Of a stretch of 54,123 nt of DNA, positions 41,731-50,204 are shown piece by piece. Source of the stretch: Natronomonas sp. Its GTDB lineage: Archaea > Halobacteriota > Halobacteria > Halobacteriales > Haloarculaceae. Numbering within the stretch: the stretch's first letter is position 1; each line of letters opens with the position of its first letter. Under the pieces are notes generated by a model. The model had not been told where the DNA came from and ran no database searches. It saw nothing but the letters and a program-made list of their open reading frames with translations. Both the position numbers and the translations under genes were made by a program. The DNA is taken from NCBI RefSeq assembly GCF_028274965.1, contig NZ_JAQCNO010000049.1, positions 1 through 54,123 of the forward strand. Reading direction: 5' to 3'.

Positions 41731-42768
41731 TCAGTCGTCGCAGGGACACGGCGACTCCGCGCGCCGCGCCGACCCGGCCCCTCCGCGGCGCCGTCGCCAC
41801 CGCCGGAGCCGACACACCTCACACCGTAGCGTCTGTCGTTCGACGAGCCCGAACCCGACGACCACTATCAGGAACCCCGCGACGGTCGCGGCGGACAGTC
41901 CGGTCCCGAGAAGCGCCCACCCGGCGAGCGCGGCGACGACGGGGACGACGTAGGCGACCAGGTTCGTCCGGACCGGCCCGATCCGCTCGAGCAGATCGAA
42001 GTTGATGGCGTACGCGACCGCCGTCGACGGGATCCCGACCGCCAGGAGGCTCACCAGCGTGAGCCGGCCGACGCCGACCGCGCGCGCCGGCGACTCGCCG
42101 GCGGCGACGCTCAGAGCGTGCAGGAGCACAGCCCCGAGGACCATCGCCCACGCGGTCAACGGGAGACTCCCCATCTCCGGACGAACCCGCTTGAGCAGGA
42201 CGCTCCCGATCGCGACGGCGGCGGCCGCCCCGAGGACGAGGACCTGGCCGACAGTCCCCGCCCCCGTGAGCGTCGAGGGCGACGGCTGGACGATAGCGGC
42301 GACGCCGGCCAGTGCGACGCCGATCCCGAGCATCCCGGTCTTCGAGAGCCGATCGTCGAGGATCCACCACGCGAACACCGGCGCCAACACCGGGTTCAAC
42401 CCGTACATGATCGACGCCATCGCCGGCGTCGTCGACCCCTGGCCGACGAACAGCAGGGCGTTGTTGGCCGCGACGATGAACACGCCCGCGACGGCGATAC
42501 CGGCGATGTCCCGGCGCGTCCGTGGGAGCCACGCCGACCGGGGCCGCCGTAGGAGGACGTACCCGATCAGCGCGGCCGCGCCGATGTCGAACCGGAGCCC
42601 GGCGAACAGAAGCGGGGGCAACTCGCGGAGTCCCGTCTCGATCGCGACGAACGTACCGCCGAACAACAGCGCCAACAGCGCGAACAGCGCGGCATTGCGG
42701 TACCGGAGCGGCAGGGCGAAACGGCCGGGAATACTACGAAATCTGGTAGGTATACTCAGCGCCACCAC
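41731..42768 (-). CDS. EamA/DMT family transporter
   Basis: A 345-residue inner-membrane exporter of the drug/metabolite superfamily, with ten predicted helices in two EamA halves (about 25-155 and 172-310). Landmarks are ALLFGGTFVAIETGLRELPP, MASIMYGLNPVLAPVFAWW, and the second-half PSTAVAYAINFDLLERIGPV. The C-terminus adds an unusual cytoplasmic tail rich in Arg then Cys (CEVCRLRRW, and a final CPCDD), which could bind a metal. The substrate is unknown. The start is GTG at 42768, 30 bases after a TATA box buried in a palindrome. Confidence 0.88.
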   Translation of the reverse strand: MVALSIPTRFRSIPGRFALPLRYRNAALFALLALLFGGTFVAIETGLRELPPLLFAGLRFDIGAAALIGYVLLRRPRSAWLPRTRRDIAGIAVAGVFIVAANNALLFVGQGSTTPAMASIMYGLNPVLAPVFAWWILDDRLSKTGMLGIGVALAGVAAIVQPSPSTLTGAGTVGQVLVLGAAAAVAIGSVLLKRVRPEMGSLPLTAWAMVLGAVLLHALSVAAGESPARAVGVGRLTLVSLLAVGIPSTAVAYAINFDLLERIGPVRTNLVAYVVPVVAALAGWALLGTGLSAATVAGFLIVVVGFGLVERQTLRCEVCRLRRWRRRRGGAGSARRAESPCPCDD

Positions 42769-42943
42769 ACGCTCGAAGGCGTCGTTCTCATACTCCGAGT
42801 ATAGGGGCTAGAGACGTAAGAAAGCCGCGTGAGGGGCCGTATCACGATCGGATCCATCACGAAAGATACAACGCAAAGTCGTCCGACTCGACGAAAGCTT
42901 ACGGATATATTACACTTTTCTCCGGCCGAACTCCCCGGCGAAA
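42769..42943. other. AT-richer intergenic region between the EamA and carotenoid oxygenase genes
   Basis: Besides the EamA promoter it holds a second strong AT element near 42903-42916 (minus strand GTAATATATCC), followed by a possible 33-codon frame (42755-42857, minus) beginning MDPIVIRPL and ending 11 bases inside the EamA gene. The carotenoid oxygenase stop lies at its other end. Confidence 0.35.
42790..42807 (-). promoter_or_regulatory. EamA promoter overlapped by a palindrome
   Basis: The perfect inverted repeat ATACTC-C-GAGTAT (42790-42802) overlaps the minus-strand TATA-like CTATACTC. The GTG start is about 30 bases downstream. This is the geometry of a repressor operator. Confidence 0.5.
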
Positions 42944-44422
42944 TCACGCCTCCGTCGCCGCTCGGAGCTCCGGAAAGTACCGGCCGTGGAAGTCGAACGG
43001 CGCCGCGTGAGGCAGCGTCGCCCGGGCGCGTTCGGTGAACGTCTCGCCGTCGAGAACGAGCAGCCGCGATCGGTCGGCCTCGGTATCGAGGGCGACGGTC
43101 AGGACCACCCCGGCGTCCTCGGCGTCGCCCTCCGGCGCTGGAACGAAGATCGGTTCCCCGAAGTAGTCGCCGCCGTCGTCGAACATCGAGGCGGTCTCGG
43201 CGTCCGCGTCGATCTTGACGATCCGCCGCGCCCACTCCGTGACCGGCGTGTCGAGCCCCATCGCGTAGACGTACCGGTGTCGTCGACACCACCGCGCCGG
43301 CGACACCGTCGGCAGCGCGCTCCCGTCGTCGTACAGCATCTCCCGCGAGACGGTCGCGCCGGACGGTCCGGTCCCGTTCTGTGCCCCCGGATCGCCCCCG
43401 AGATCGACGGTGAACCGTTCGATCTCGCCGACGATCGCGCCCATCTCGCCGGCGCGGACGTTCTCGAGGTACAGCGAGTCGATCGTCGTCGCGTCCGGGA
43501 CGGTCTCGAGGTCGAACACGATCTCCGCGCCGCCGTTTCGCTCGAAGGCGTTGACGTGGTGAAAGCCGAACACCGCGTCGGTCACCGGCTCCGCGACAAC
43601 CGCCCCGGTGGTCCGGTCCACGACGACGATGCGGGTCCCGCGGTCCGGTTCCCACTCGAACTGCTCGATGAACGGCGCCTGCCGCCCCGGCTTGAGGAAC
43701 CGCAGCGGATCGAGCCGGAACGGGAACTCGGTCAACACGACGTACCGCGGCGTCAGCGCGAAGCTGTGCATGTACGCCGGTTCGTCCGTCTCGACGCTTC
43801 CGACGTGGCGTCTCTCGCCGTCCGGCGTCCAGGCGTAGACGTGGTACCGACAGGTCCGCCCGAAGGCCGTATCGACGTTGACGACCGCCCCGGTCGTCGG
43901 GTCGCGCTTGAGGTGTGCACACGAGAGCTGCCCGCTCGGTACGCCGTCGCCATCGCTGTCGGCGTGGCCGATCGTCCCGAGCGTGTTCGGATCGAACCGG
44001 ACCCGCCGCGGGGACTCGGTCAGCGCGACGTACTCCTCGCCGATCCGCTCGACGATGACGTTCGTGTTGTCGTAGGGCTCCGAGAGCAGCCCCGCCAGAC
44101 GCCCCCGGAGCGTCGTTTCGCCCGTTGCGAACCCGCCCTCGAACTCGCCGTCGACCGCGTCCTCGTAGGCGTCCGTCCGGAGAAACCGGTTGCGGTAGTG
44201 GACCGTGCCGCCGTTTTCCGTCGTCCCCGGATCGAACGTGAACCGGTACAGCATCGCGAGGCCGTCGAACCAGTGATCGACGCCGCTGCCGTCCGGAAAC
44301 GAGAAAGCGCCGGGGCCGTTCCGGACGAGGCTGCCGTCGAGCCACCCGGGCAGGTCGCCGGTCACGTCGATCGCGGCCGTCGTCTCCTCACGAAGCGAGT
44401 GGAAACCGGAGTGAGAACCCAT
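42944..44422 (-). CDS. Carotenoid oxygenase (RPE65/BCO/CCD family)
   Basis: A non-heme iron dioxygenase of 492 residues that cleaves a carotenoid or apocarotenoid. The four iron-binding histidines are visible: His170 (LSCAHLKRD), His219 (AYMHSFALT), His288 or His289 (FGFHHVNAF) and His479 (FDFHGRYFPE). The N-terminal LVRNGPGAF and VDHWFDGLAM strands are family-typical. It may make retinal or shorten bacterioruberin-type pigments; the substrate is not determinable. It is divergent from the photolyase gene, 146 bases apart. Confidence 0.92.
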   Translation of the reverse strand: MGSHSGFHSLREETTAAIDVTGDLPGWLDGSLVRNGPGAFSFPDGSGVDHWFDGLAMLYRFTFDPGTTENGGTVHYRNRFLRTDAYEDAVDGEFEGGFATGETTLRGRLAGLLSEPYDNTNVIVERIGEEYVALTESPRRVRFDPNTLGTIGHADSDGDGVPSGQLSCAHLKRDPTTGAVVNVDTAFGRTCRYHVYAWTPDGERRHVGSVETDEPAYMHSFALTPRYVVLTEFPFRLDPLRFLKPGRQAPFIEQFEWEPDRGTRIVVVDRTTGAVVAEPVTDAVFGFHHVNAFERNGGAEIVFDLETVPDATTIDSLYLENVRAGEMGAIVGEIERFTVDLGGDPGAQNGTGPSGATVSREMLYDDGSALPTVSPARWCRRHRYVYAMGLDTPVTEWARRIVKIDADAETASMFDDGGDYFGEPIFVPAPEGDAEDAGVVLTVALDTEADRSRLLVLDGETFTERARATLPHAAPFDFHGRYFPELRAATEA

Positions 44423-44443
44423 ACCGTCACCGACGGGCGGTTC

Positions 44444-44453
44444 GGATTAAGGC
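44444..44453 (-). promoter_or_regulatory. TATA-like box of the carotenoid oxygenase gene
   Basis: On the minus strand it reads GCCTTAATCC, 22-31 bases before the ATG at 44422. Confidence 0.5.
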
Positions 44454-44568
44454 CTGACGCCCGCCTCCGGACGCCCGGATCGCCGGCGAGTAGGGTCGGT
44501 TCCGTCGCCGGAGGGCCGCCGGGAGGTCAGGATTCAAGCCGCTCCGTCCCCTCCAAACGAACGGACCG

Positions 44569-46653
44569 ATGACGGGAAACCCGACGCCGGGCGCCGCGGA
44601 CCGGACGGAGCCGGAGACCCCGCGGACGGACGCGACGACGGTCCCGGTACCGGAGGAGATCCCGAGCCCGAGTGAGGTCTGTGCCGACCGCGACGCGACG
44701 GGGTACGTCGTGTGGCACCGAAAGCACCTCCGGACCGACGACCACCTCGCGCTCTCGCGGGCGCTCGCCGACGCCGACATCGTCTGTCCGCTGTTCGTCT
44801 TCGACCCCTCCTTTTACGATGACGGGGGGTTGGCGTGCGACGCCCGCCTCCGGTTTCTCCACGAGGCCGTCGGAAGCCTCGATCGGCTGTACGCGACCGC
44901 GCCGGCGACCGTCGCCGTCCGCTCCGCGGAACGATCCACAGAGCGGGTCGCAGAGCGGACGCCGCTTTGCCCCCGGCGCTCGGAGGAGCGGACGACGGCG
45001 GCCGACCCCGTTCCCTGCGCCGCGTCGCCGGGCCTGACGTTCGGGTACGGCGATCCGGTCGCGGTGCTCTCGAGGTTCGTCGACAGCGGCTGGAACGTGA
45101 TCACGATGGCGACGCCGACGAGCCGGTACGGCAAGCGCCGCGACGAACGGGTTCGGGCGGCCTGCGGGGACGGCGTCTCGTTCGTCTCCGGCGATGGGCT
45201 GGTCCGGTGGCGGGAGCGATCGCGGCGGAACTGGCAGGCCCACGTCGAGGGGTGGCTCGAGGCCCCACAGCACGCGCCGGGGTGGACCGACGGGGACGGG
45301 AACGCGGACGCGCTCGCGCTCGACGCCGGCGTCACCCCCGCCGTCGTCGACCGCGCCCACGGCGTCGCGCCGACGAAGACGAAGGTACCGACCGGCACCC
45401 ACCGTGTCGGCGCCGAGCGACTGCGCTCGTTCGTCGGTCGGATACGCTCGTACCCCGAACGCATCTCCGCGCCCCAGGACGCCAGAGGCGGGACGAGCGG
45501 GCTCTCGCCGTATCTCAACTTCGGGCTGTTCTCCGTGCGGCAGGCGTACCAGTCCGTCACCGACCGCGCCCCCTCGTGTCGCGGCGTCGAGATGTTCACC
45601 GACCGGCTGGCGTGGAACCTCCACTACAACCAGAAACTCGTCGACTGGCCGGGGTGGACCGATACCGCCGTCAACCCGGTGTTCGAGGGGTTCAACGAGG
45701 ATCGCCACGACCCCGAGTTGGTCCGCGCCTGGAAGCGCGGTCGGACGGGCTTCCCGATGGTCGACGCCTCGATGCGCTGTCTCAGCGCGACCGGGTGGCT
45801 GAACTTCCGGATGCGCGCGATGTGTGCCTCCGTCTTCGCGCACGTCCTCCAACAGCCGTGGTGGATCGGCGCGGACTGGTACCACCACCACCTCATCGAC
45901 AGCGACGTCGGCATCAACTACACGCAGTGGCAGAGCCAGGCCGGCCTGATCGGCAAGCCCGCCCAGCGGGTGTATAACCCCCGCAAACAGGTCCGCGATC
46001 AGGACCCCGACGGCGAGTGGATCACCGAGTGGGTCCCCGAACTCGAGGCCCTTCCGAGCCGGTTTCTCGACCGCCCGGAGCGGACGCCGCGTTCGGTCCA
46101 GGAGGACTGCGGCGTGCGCATCGGCGAGGATTACCCGCGGCCGGTGGTCAACTTCGACGCCCGGCGGGAGTCCTTCTGGCTGCGGTACGAACGCCGGCGC
46201 CCGGCGGCGGCGCGCGCACTCGCCCGCCCGGACATCGCGGAACGGGCGTCGTTTTCGGGCGGCTACGGGGCCGCCAAGGCGATCGCGGCGAAACACGGCG
46301 GCGACCCCGAAACGGCCTCGGACGTCCAGGTGTCGCTCTCGGACGCCCTGGGCGCCGAACGGCACTCCGGTGAGTCGACCCCGTCCCCGCCCACAGCCCC
46401 GACCGACGGGGAGGGGTCCCCCGGGCGATCGCTCGGGCCCGACACGACGGCCCGCGGGGACGACCCGGCGCCCGAGACGACACGTCCGACCGGCGCCGGG
46501 AACCGCGCCGGCGAACCCTCTCCGGACGATCGCGCGGCCGCTTCCGGACGCGGGGCGGACGCCGCGGACGGCCCGTCGGATGGGGGCGGGACGGACGAGG
46601 GCAACGCCGCCGACGGAGACGACGAACAGACGACGATCGGGGGCTTCGAGTGA
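44569..46653 (+). CDS. Cryptochrome/photolyase family protein with long acidic tail and terminal PIP-like motif
   Basis: A 694-residue FAD photolyase-type protein. Residues 1-43 are disordered. The Rossmann domain begins YVVWHRKHLRTDDHLALSRA and includes LFVFDPSFYDD. A low-complexity insertion of about 40 residues (118-157) splits it before GDPVAVLSRF. The FAD-binding helical domain has GLSPYLNFGLFS, RDxLAWNL-like TDRLAWNLHYNQ, PMVDASMRCL, TGWLNFRMR, WWIGADWYHHHLIDSD and NYTQWQSQAG. A disordered acidic tail starts near 599, and the last residues QTTIGGFE fit a PCNA-binding box. CPD photolyase activity is likely but not proven. Confidence 0.92.
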   Translation: MTGNPTPGAADRTEPETPRTDATTVPVPEEIPSPSEVCADRDATGYVVWHRKHLRTDDHLALSRALADADIVCPLFVFDPSFYDDGGLACDARLRFLHEAVGSLDRLYATAPATVAVRSAERSTERVAERTPLCPRRSEERTTAADPVPCAASPGLTFGYGDPVAVLSRFVDSGWNVITMATPTSRYGKRRDERVRAACGDGVSFVSGDGLVRWRERSRRNWQAHVEGWLEAPQHAPGWTDGDGNADALALDAGVTPAVVDRAHGVAPTKTKVPTGTHRVGAERLRSFVGRIRSYPERISAPQDARGGTSGLSPYLNFGLFSVRQAYQSVTDRAPSCRGVEMFTDRLAWNLHYNQKLVDWPGWTDTAVNPVFEGFNEDRHDPELVRAWKRGRTGFPMVDASMRCLSATGWLNFRMRAMCASVFAHVLQQPWWIGADWYHHHLIDSDVGINYTQWQSQAGLIGKPAQRVYNPRKQVRDQDPDGEWITEWVPELEALPSRFLDRPERTPRSVQEDCGVRIGEDYPRPVVNFDARRESFWLRYERRRPAAARALARPDIAERASFSGGYGAAKAIAAKHGGDPETASDVQVSLSDALGAERHSGESTPSPPTAPTDGEGSPGRSLGPDTTARGDDPAPETTRPTGAGNRAGEPSPDDRAAASGRGADAADGPSDGGGTDEGNAADGDDEQTTIGGFE

Positions 46654-46669
46654 CCGGGCCGGGGCGCGA

Positions 46670-46849
46670 TCATTCCGCGGCGTCCGGCCGCGGCGCCGGG
46701 TCGTCCCCGTGGCGAGCGAGCACGATGCCGACGACAAAGAGCACAGCGGCGATCGCGAGCAGGGCGACCGTTCTCGATCCCTCGAACAGAAACACCCCGA
46801 CGCCGGCCGTAACCGTCGCCGTCAGGTGGGTGATGGCGGTCCAGTTCAC
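46670..46849 (-). CDS. 59-residue membrane protein
   Basis: A GTG-started frame whose product opens MNWTAITHLTATVTAG, has two short hydrophobic segments (about 5-23 and 28-46, the second being VALLAIAAVLFVVGIVLA) and a polar tail ARHGDDPAPRPDAAE. A minus-strand GTTTTGAAA box lies about 21-32 bases upstream, supporting expression. It is convergent with the photolyase gene (16 bases between stops). No family is recognised. Confidence 0.6.
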   Translation of the reverse strand: MNWTAITHLTATVTAGVGVFLFEGSRTVALLAIAAVLFVVGIVLARHGDDPAPRPDAAE

Positions 46850-46991
46850 GCCACTGTTATGTCTTCCGGTTTCAAAACAGTCCCGGCCGCGGCACTCGCG
46901 CGCTCGCCGCGGCGTCGAGTTACGCTGCGTCCGTCCGCGCCCGCAGAGTCGCTCGCGCCTCGGGTCTCTTGCGTGCGCTTGGGGCGGGCGG

Positions 46992-48149
46992 TCACGTCGG
47001 GAACCGGCCGGCGCGCTCTAGCCCCGCAGCGACGGCCAGCGTCCCGAACAGGACCGCCGCGGCGGCGACGAAGACCGCGTCGTAGGCGAACCCGCGCCCG
47101 ACGAGGCCCCCGAGCGCCGACGATCCGACGGACTGTACGAGCATCCAGACGGCGCTGAAGACGGCGTAGGCGCTCCCGCGGGCCGAGTCCGGCAGCGCGG
47201 TCAGGACGTACGCGTCGGTCGCCGGGAACAGCGCGTGGACGACGAACCCGATGACGGCCGACAGCGCCGCGAGCGCGACCACCCCCTCCGCGGCGACCAA
47301 CAGCAGGAGGCTCCCGCCGAAGGCGCCGCCGATCCCGAGCAACAGCGCGACCGGCGGCACCCGGTCGGCCAACTCGCCGGCGACGAAGAACGCGGGGACC
47401 CCGGCCGCAAAGACGACCGTCAGCATCGCCGAGGCCTCGGCCGGCGAGAGCCCCTGGGACCGCATGTACAGCTCGTAGAAGTTGAACACGCCCTGCCAGA
47501 CGAAGACGGCGACGCCGGTCAGCCCCAGCGCCGCGGCGATGATCCGCCACTCCGAGCGCGCGCCCGAGAAAAGCGACCGGTCGGCCTCGCCCGCCGCCGG
47601 CATCTCCGTCCGCCGGGCCTGGACGGTGGCGTAGGCGGTGACCGCGGCGGCGCCGACGGCGATCGCCCACAGCGCGTAGCGCCACTCGACCCACAGCGCG
47701 ACCGCGACGAGCGGCGCCGCCGCCACGGCCGCGAGCTGACTCGCCGCGCCGTGGGCCCCGAGGACCCGGCCGACCCGCTCGGGGAACAGCTCGCTCAACA
47801 GCGGGTTCGCGGCGATGAAGTACACGCCCGAGGCCGTCCCCATCAGAAACGCGCCGACCATGAGCTGCCGGACGGTCGTCGCAGCCCCGGCGCCGGCCGC
47901 CGACCCCGCGAGGACGGCCCCCGAGACGAGCACGAGGTAGTGTCTCGGGACGCGGGTGAGCAGCCAGCCGGCCGGGAGCCGGAGCGACGCGCTGCCGACC
48001 CACACGAGCGTCACGATGAGGCCGGCGGCCGCCTCGCCGATCCCGAACTCCGCGATGAACACGCTCAAAAGCGGCGCGAACACGACCCTGGCGAGGTTCA
48101 GAAAGAAGACGAGCCCACACAGCGACCCGAACAGGCGACGGCGACTCAC
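46992..48149 (-). CDS. Major facilitator superfamily transporter
   Basis: A 385-residue protein with twelve predicted helices in two halves joined by a polar loop near 178-195. The first half has LVFFLNLARVVFAPLLSVF, VWVGSASLRLPAGWLLTRVP (the motif A loop region) and GTASGVYFIAANPLLSELFP. The second repeat opens IIAAALGLTGVAVFVW. The substrate is unknown. The start is GTG; no better codon is near. It is divergent from the SDR gene across 144 bases. Confidence 0.87.
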   Translation of the reverse strand: MSRRRLFGSLCGLVFFLNLARVVFAPLLSVFIAEFGIGEAAAGLIVTLVWVGSASLRLPAGWLLTRVPRHYLVLVSGAVLAGSAAGAGAATTVRQLMVGAFLMGTASGVYFIAANPLLSELFPERVGRVLGAHGAASQLAAVAAAPLVAVALWVEWRYALWAIAVGAAAVTAYATVQARRTEMPAAGEADRSLFSGARSEWRIIAAALGLTGVAVFVWQGVFNFYELYMRSQGLSPAEASAMLTVVFAAGVPAFFVAGELADRVPPVALLLGIGGAFGGSLLLLVAAEGVVALAALSAVIGFVVHALFPATDAYVLTALPDSARGSAYAVFSAVWMLVQSVGSSALGGLVGRGFAYDAVFVAAAAVLFGTLAVAAGLERAGRFPT

Positions 48150-48258
48150 ACCGGCGGTTCGACGATGGGCGACTCAAGCGTTCCGGAGTGGCCCGCCCCG
48201 CCTGTTGCACCCACGCCTGAAAACGCGGGCTCGCCAGCCGGTGCCGACACGGAAACGC

Positions 48259-48284
48259 TTACGTATTAGTTGGTTGTACAATCA
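48259..48284 (+). promoter_or_regulatory. SDR gene promoter with adjacent near-palindrome
   Basis: TTACGTATTAG (48259-48269) is the TATA-like box 25-35 bases before the ATG. Directly after it, TGGTTGTACAATCA (48271-48284) is a 14-bp inverted repeat with one mismatch, centred on TTGTACAA, where a repressor would block initiation. Confidence 0.5.
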
Positions 48285-48293
48285 GGTGTTAAA

Positions 48294-49025
48294 ATGAACG
48301 TGCTCGTCACGGGCGCGAGTCGGGGCGTCGGACGATCGGTCGCGTCGACCCTCGGGGGCGACCACGACGTCGCGATCAACCACCGGGACTCGGCGGCGGC
48401 GGCCGCCGACGTGGCCGAGGCGGTCAGAGACGAGGGCGGTACCGCGGTCGTCGTCGAGGCCGACGTCCGCGACTCCGAGGCCGTCGACTCGATGATCGAG
48501 GCGGTCCGCGAGGGCCTCGGCGGCCTTGATGCGGTGATCAACAACGCCGGCATCGCTGACCCGGACCTCGCGACCGACATCGGGGACGACCAGTGGCGCC
48601 GGGTCATCGACACGAACCTCACCGGCGCGTTTTATGTGACCCGGGCGGCCATCCCCCACCTCGAACCGGGCGGCGACGTGGTGTTTGTCTCCAGCATCGG
48701 CGGCACCGCCGGGACGGTCGACGCCGGGTACGCGGCGAGCAAGGCGGGCCTCCACGGGCTGACCCGCTCGCTGGCGCGGGAGTACGGCGACGAGGGGGTC
48801 CAGGTCAACGCCGTCGCGCCAGGCCCCGTCGAAACGGAACTGAACGACGCGATCCTCGAGCACCTACAGGAGATCGAGTTCCGGGGCCACGAGAACGTCG
48901 GGACGCACCTCCCCGAGTACGCCTGCCGGCCCGACGCCGTTGCCCACACCGTGGCGTACCTGCTGGAAAACGAGTACGTCCAAGGCGAGATCATCAACGT
49001 CAACGGCGGGATGCAGTTCCGGTAG
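48294..49025 (+). CDS. Short-chain dehydrogenase/reductase, FabG-like
   Basis: A 243-residue NAD(P)-dependent oxidoreductase. The Rossmann dinucleotide loop is VTGASRGVGRSV near residues 5-16. The NNAG motif is VINNAGIAD. The catalytic Ser is in VFVSSIGG and the Tyr-Lys pair in GYAASKAGLHG. The C-terminal VAYLLENEYVQGEIINVNGG is FabG-like. Haloarchaea make little fatty acid, so the substrate may be an acetoacetyl-CoA or sugar rather than an acyl-ACP. I start at the ATG placed by the promoter, not at an upstream TTG. Confidence 0.92.
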   Translation: MNVLVTGASRGVGRSVASTLGGDHDVAINHRDSAAAAADVAEAVRDEGGTAVVVEADVRDSEAVDSMIEAVREGLGGLDAVINNAGIADPDLATDIGDDQWRRVIDTNLTGAFYVTRAAIPHLEPGGDVVFVSSIGGTAGTVDAGYAASKAGLHGLTRSLAREYGDEGVQVNAVAPGPVETELNDAILEHLQEIEFRGHENVGTHLPEYACRPDAVAHTVAYLLENEYVQGEIINVNGGMQFR

Positions 49026-49033
49026 CGCCCCGC

Positions 49034-50086
49034 TCATACGAGTACCGACTCCAGGGTCTGTTCGGTCAGGTAGGCGGTGTACCCGGTCGCCTCGCTCACC
49101 ATCCACAAAAGAAAGAGCAGATAGAGCCCGACGAGTAAGGCCCCTTCCCTCCGGGTGAGTTCGAAGTCGGTCGCGGCGGCGACGATAACGACGAGCGTGC
49201 TGTAAAACAGGAACAACAACAGCGGCACCGACGTCAGAAAGCTGACCGAGATGCCGCCGGCCAGTATGATCCCGATCGGAAAGGCGCCCACGAGATTGAA
49301 CGTGTTCGTCCCGAAGACGTTTGCCATCGCCGCCTTCCGGTCGCCGCCCTGTCCCATCTTCACCCCGACGAGCAGATCGGGGAACGAACTCAGCACCGAC
49401 AGCACGGTCACGGAGATCAAAAACGGCGGCGCGCCGAGGGCGGCGGCGATCTCGACGGTCATCGTGACCATCGATTCGACGCCCACGAGAATGATACCCA
49501 ACCCGCCGAGAAAGCGGCCCACCTGCCTTCCGACGGCCGTCTCCGTCCGCGTGACGTCCGTGTCGCTGTTGCGCCGCCCTTCGACGATGAGTATCACGTA
49601 GACGGCGTACAGACACAACAGCCCGACGCCCATCGCGGGGGAGACCGTAGCCACCTCGGGGCCGTCCGTGCTGAGGATGCCGAGCGCGATCACCGCGAAA
49701 AAGCCCAGTATCGCGACGATATAAAACAGCGCGTCCCGGTAGACGATCCCCCGGGTCGTCGTCGTCGTCCCGGCCGTGAGCGCGACCGCACCCGGGATGA
49801 CGAGGATGTTGAACACGGCGGTCCCGATCAGCGCGCCGGCGCCGACGCCGAACTCGCCCAACAGGAGGACCGAGATGACGATGATCGCCAACTCCGGGAA
49901 CGACGTCGCGACGGCGACGATGAGGCTCCCCTGGATCGCCTGCGAGACGCCGTAGTGGTCGCTGAGCTTTTCCGTGGTGACCTCGACGACGTTCGCGCCC
50001 TTCCAGGTGAGCGCGAAGCCGATGATGCCGAGGACGATCCACACCGCGAGCGACTGCTCGCCGAGCAGCGTCCGAACCAGTGTCAC
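49034..50086 (-). CDS. Sodium/calcium exchanger family protein (CaCA)
   Basis: A 350-residue antiporter with about ten membrane helices and the two alpha repeats of the CaCA fold. The first is VAVATSFPELAIIVISVLL then GALIGTAVFNILVI at about 57-97. The second is SVLSSFPDLLVGVKMG then ANVFGTNTFNLVGAFP near 236-270. The second repeat has Asp (FPD) where Glu is usual. The exchanged ions cannot be fixed from sequence. The start is GTG, supported by the AT-rich box at 50112-50121. It is convergent with the SDR gene. Confidence 0.9.
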   Translation of the reverse strand: MTLVRTLLGEQSLAVWIVLGIIGFALTWKGANVVEVTTEKLSDHYGVSQAIQGSLIVAVATSFPELAIIVISVLLLGEFGVGAGALIGTAVFNILVIPGAVALTAGTTTTTRGIVYRDALFYIVAILGFFAVIALGILSTDGPEVATVSPAMGVGLLCLYAVYVILIVEGRRNSDTDVTRTETAVGRQVGRFLGGLGIILVGVESMVTMTVEIAAALGAPPFLISVTVLSVLSSFPDLLVGVKMGQGGDRKAAMANVFGTNTFNLVGAFPIGIILAGGISVSFLTSVPLLLFLFYSTLVVIVAAATDFELTRREGALLVGLYLLFLLWMVSEATGYTAYLTEQTLESVLV

Positions 50087-50111
50087 TGGGTCGGATCACC
50101 GCTCAGATGCG

Positions 50112-50121
50112 CAAAATAATT
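50112..50121 (-). promoter_or_regulatory. TATA-like box of the CaCA antiporter gene
   Basis: On the minus strand it reads AATTATTTTG, 26-35 bases before the GTG start. Confidence 0.6.
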
Positions 50122-50204
50122 GCGGTTCGCACCGAGAGACGCCCCCTTCGACGGCCGCCACCGGGCGCTCGACGGTCACCGGCGTTCGCCCCGGTCGCCG
50201 CGGC

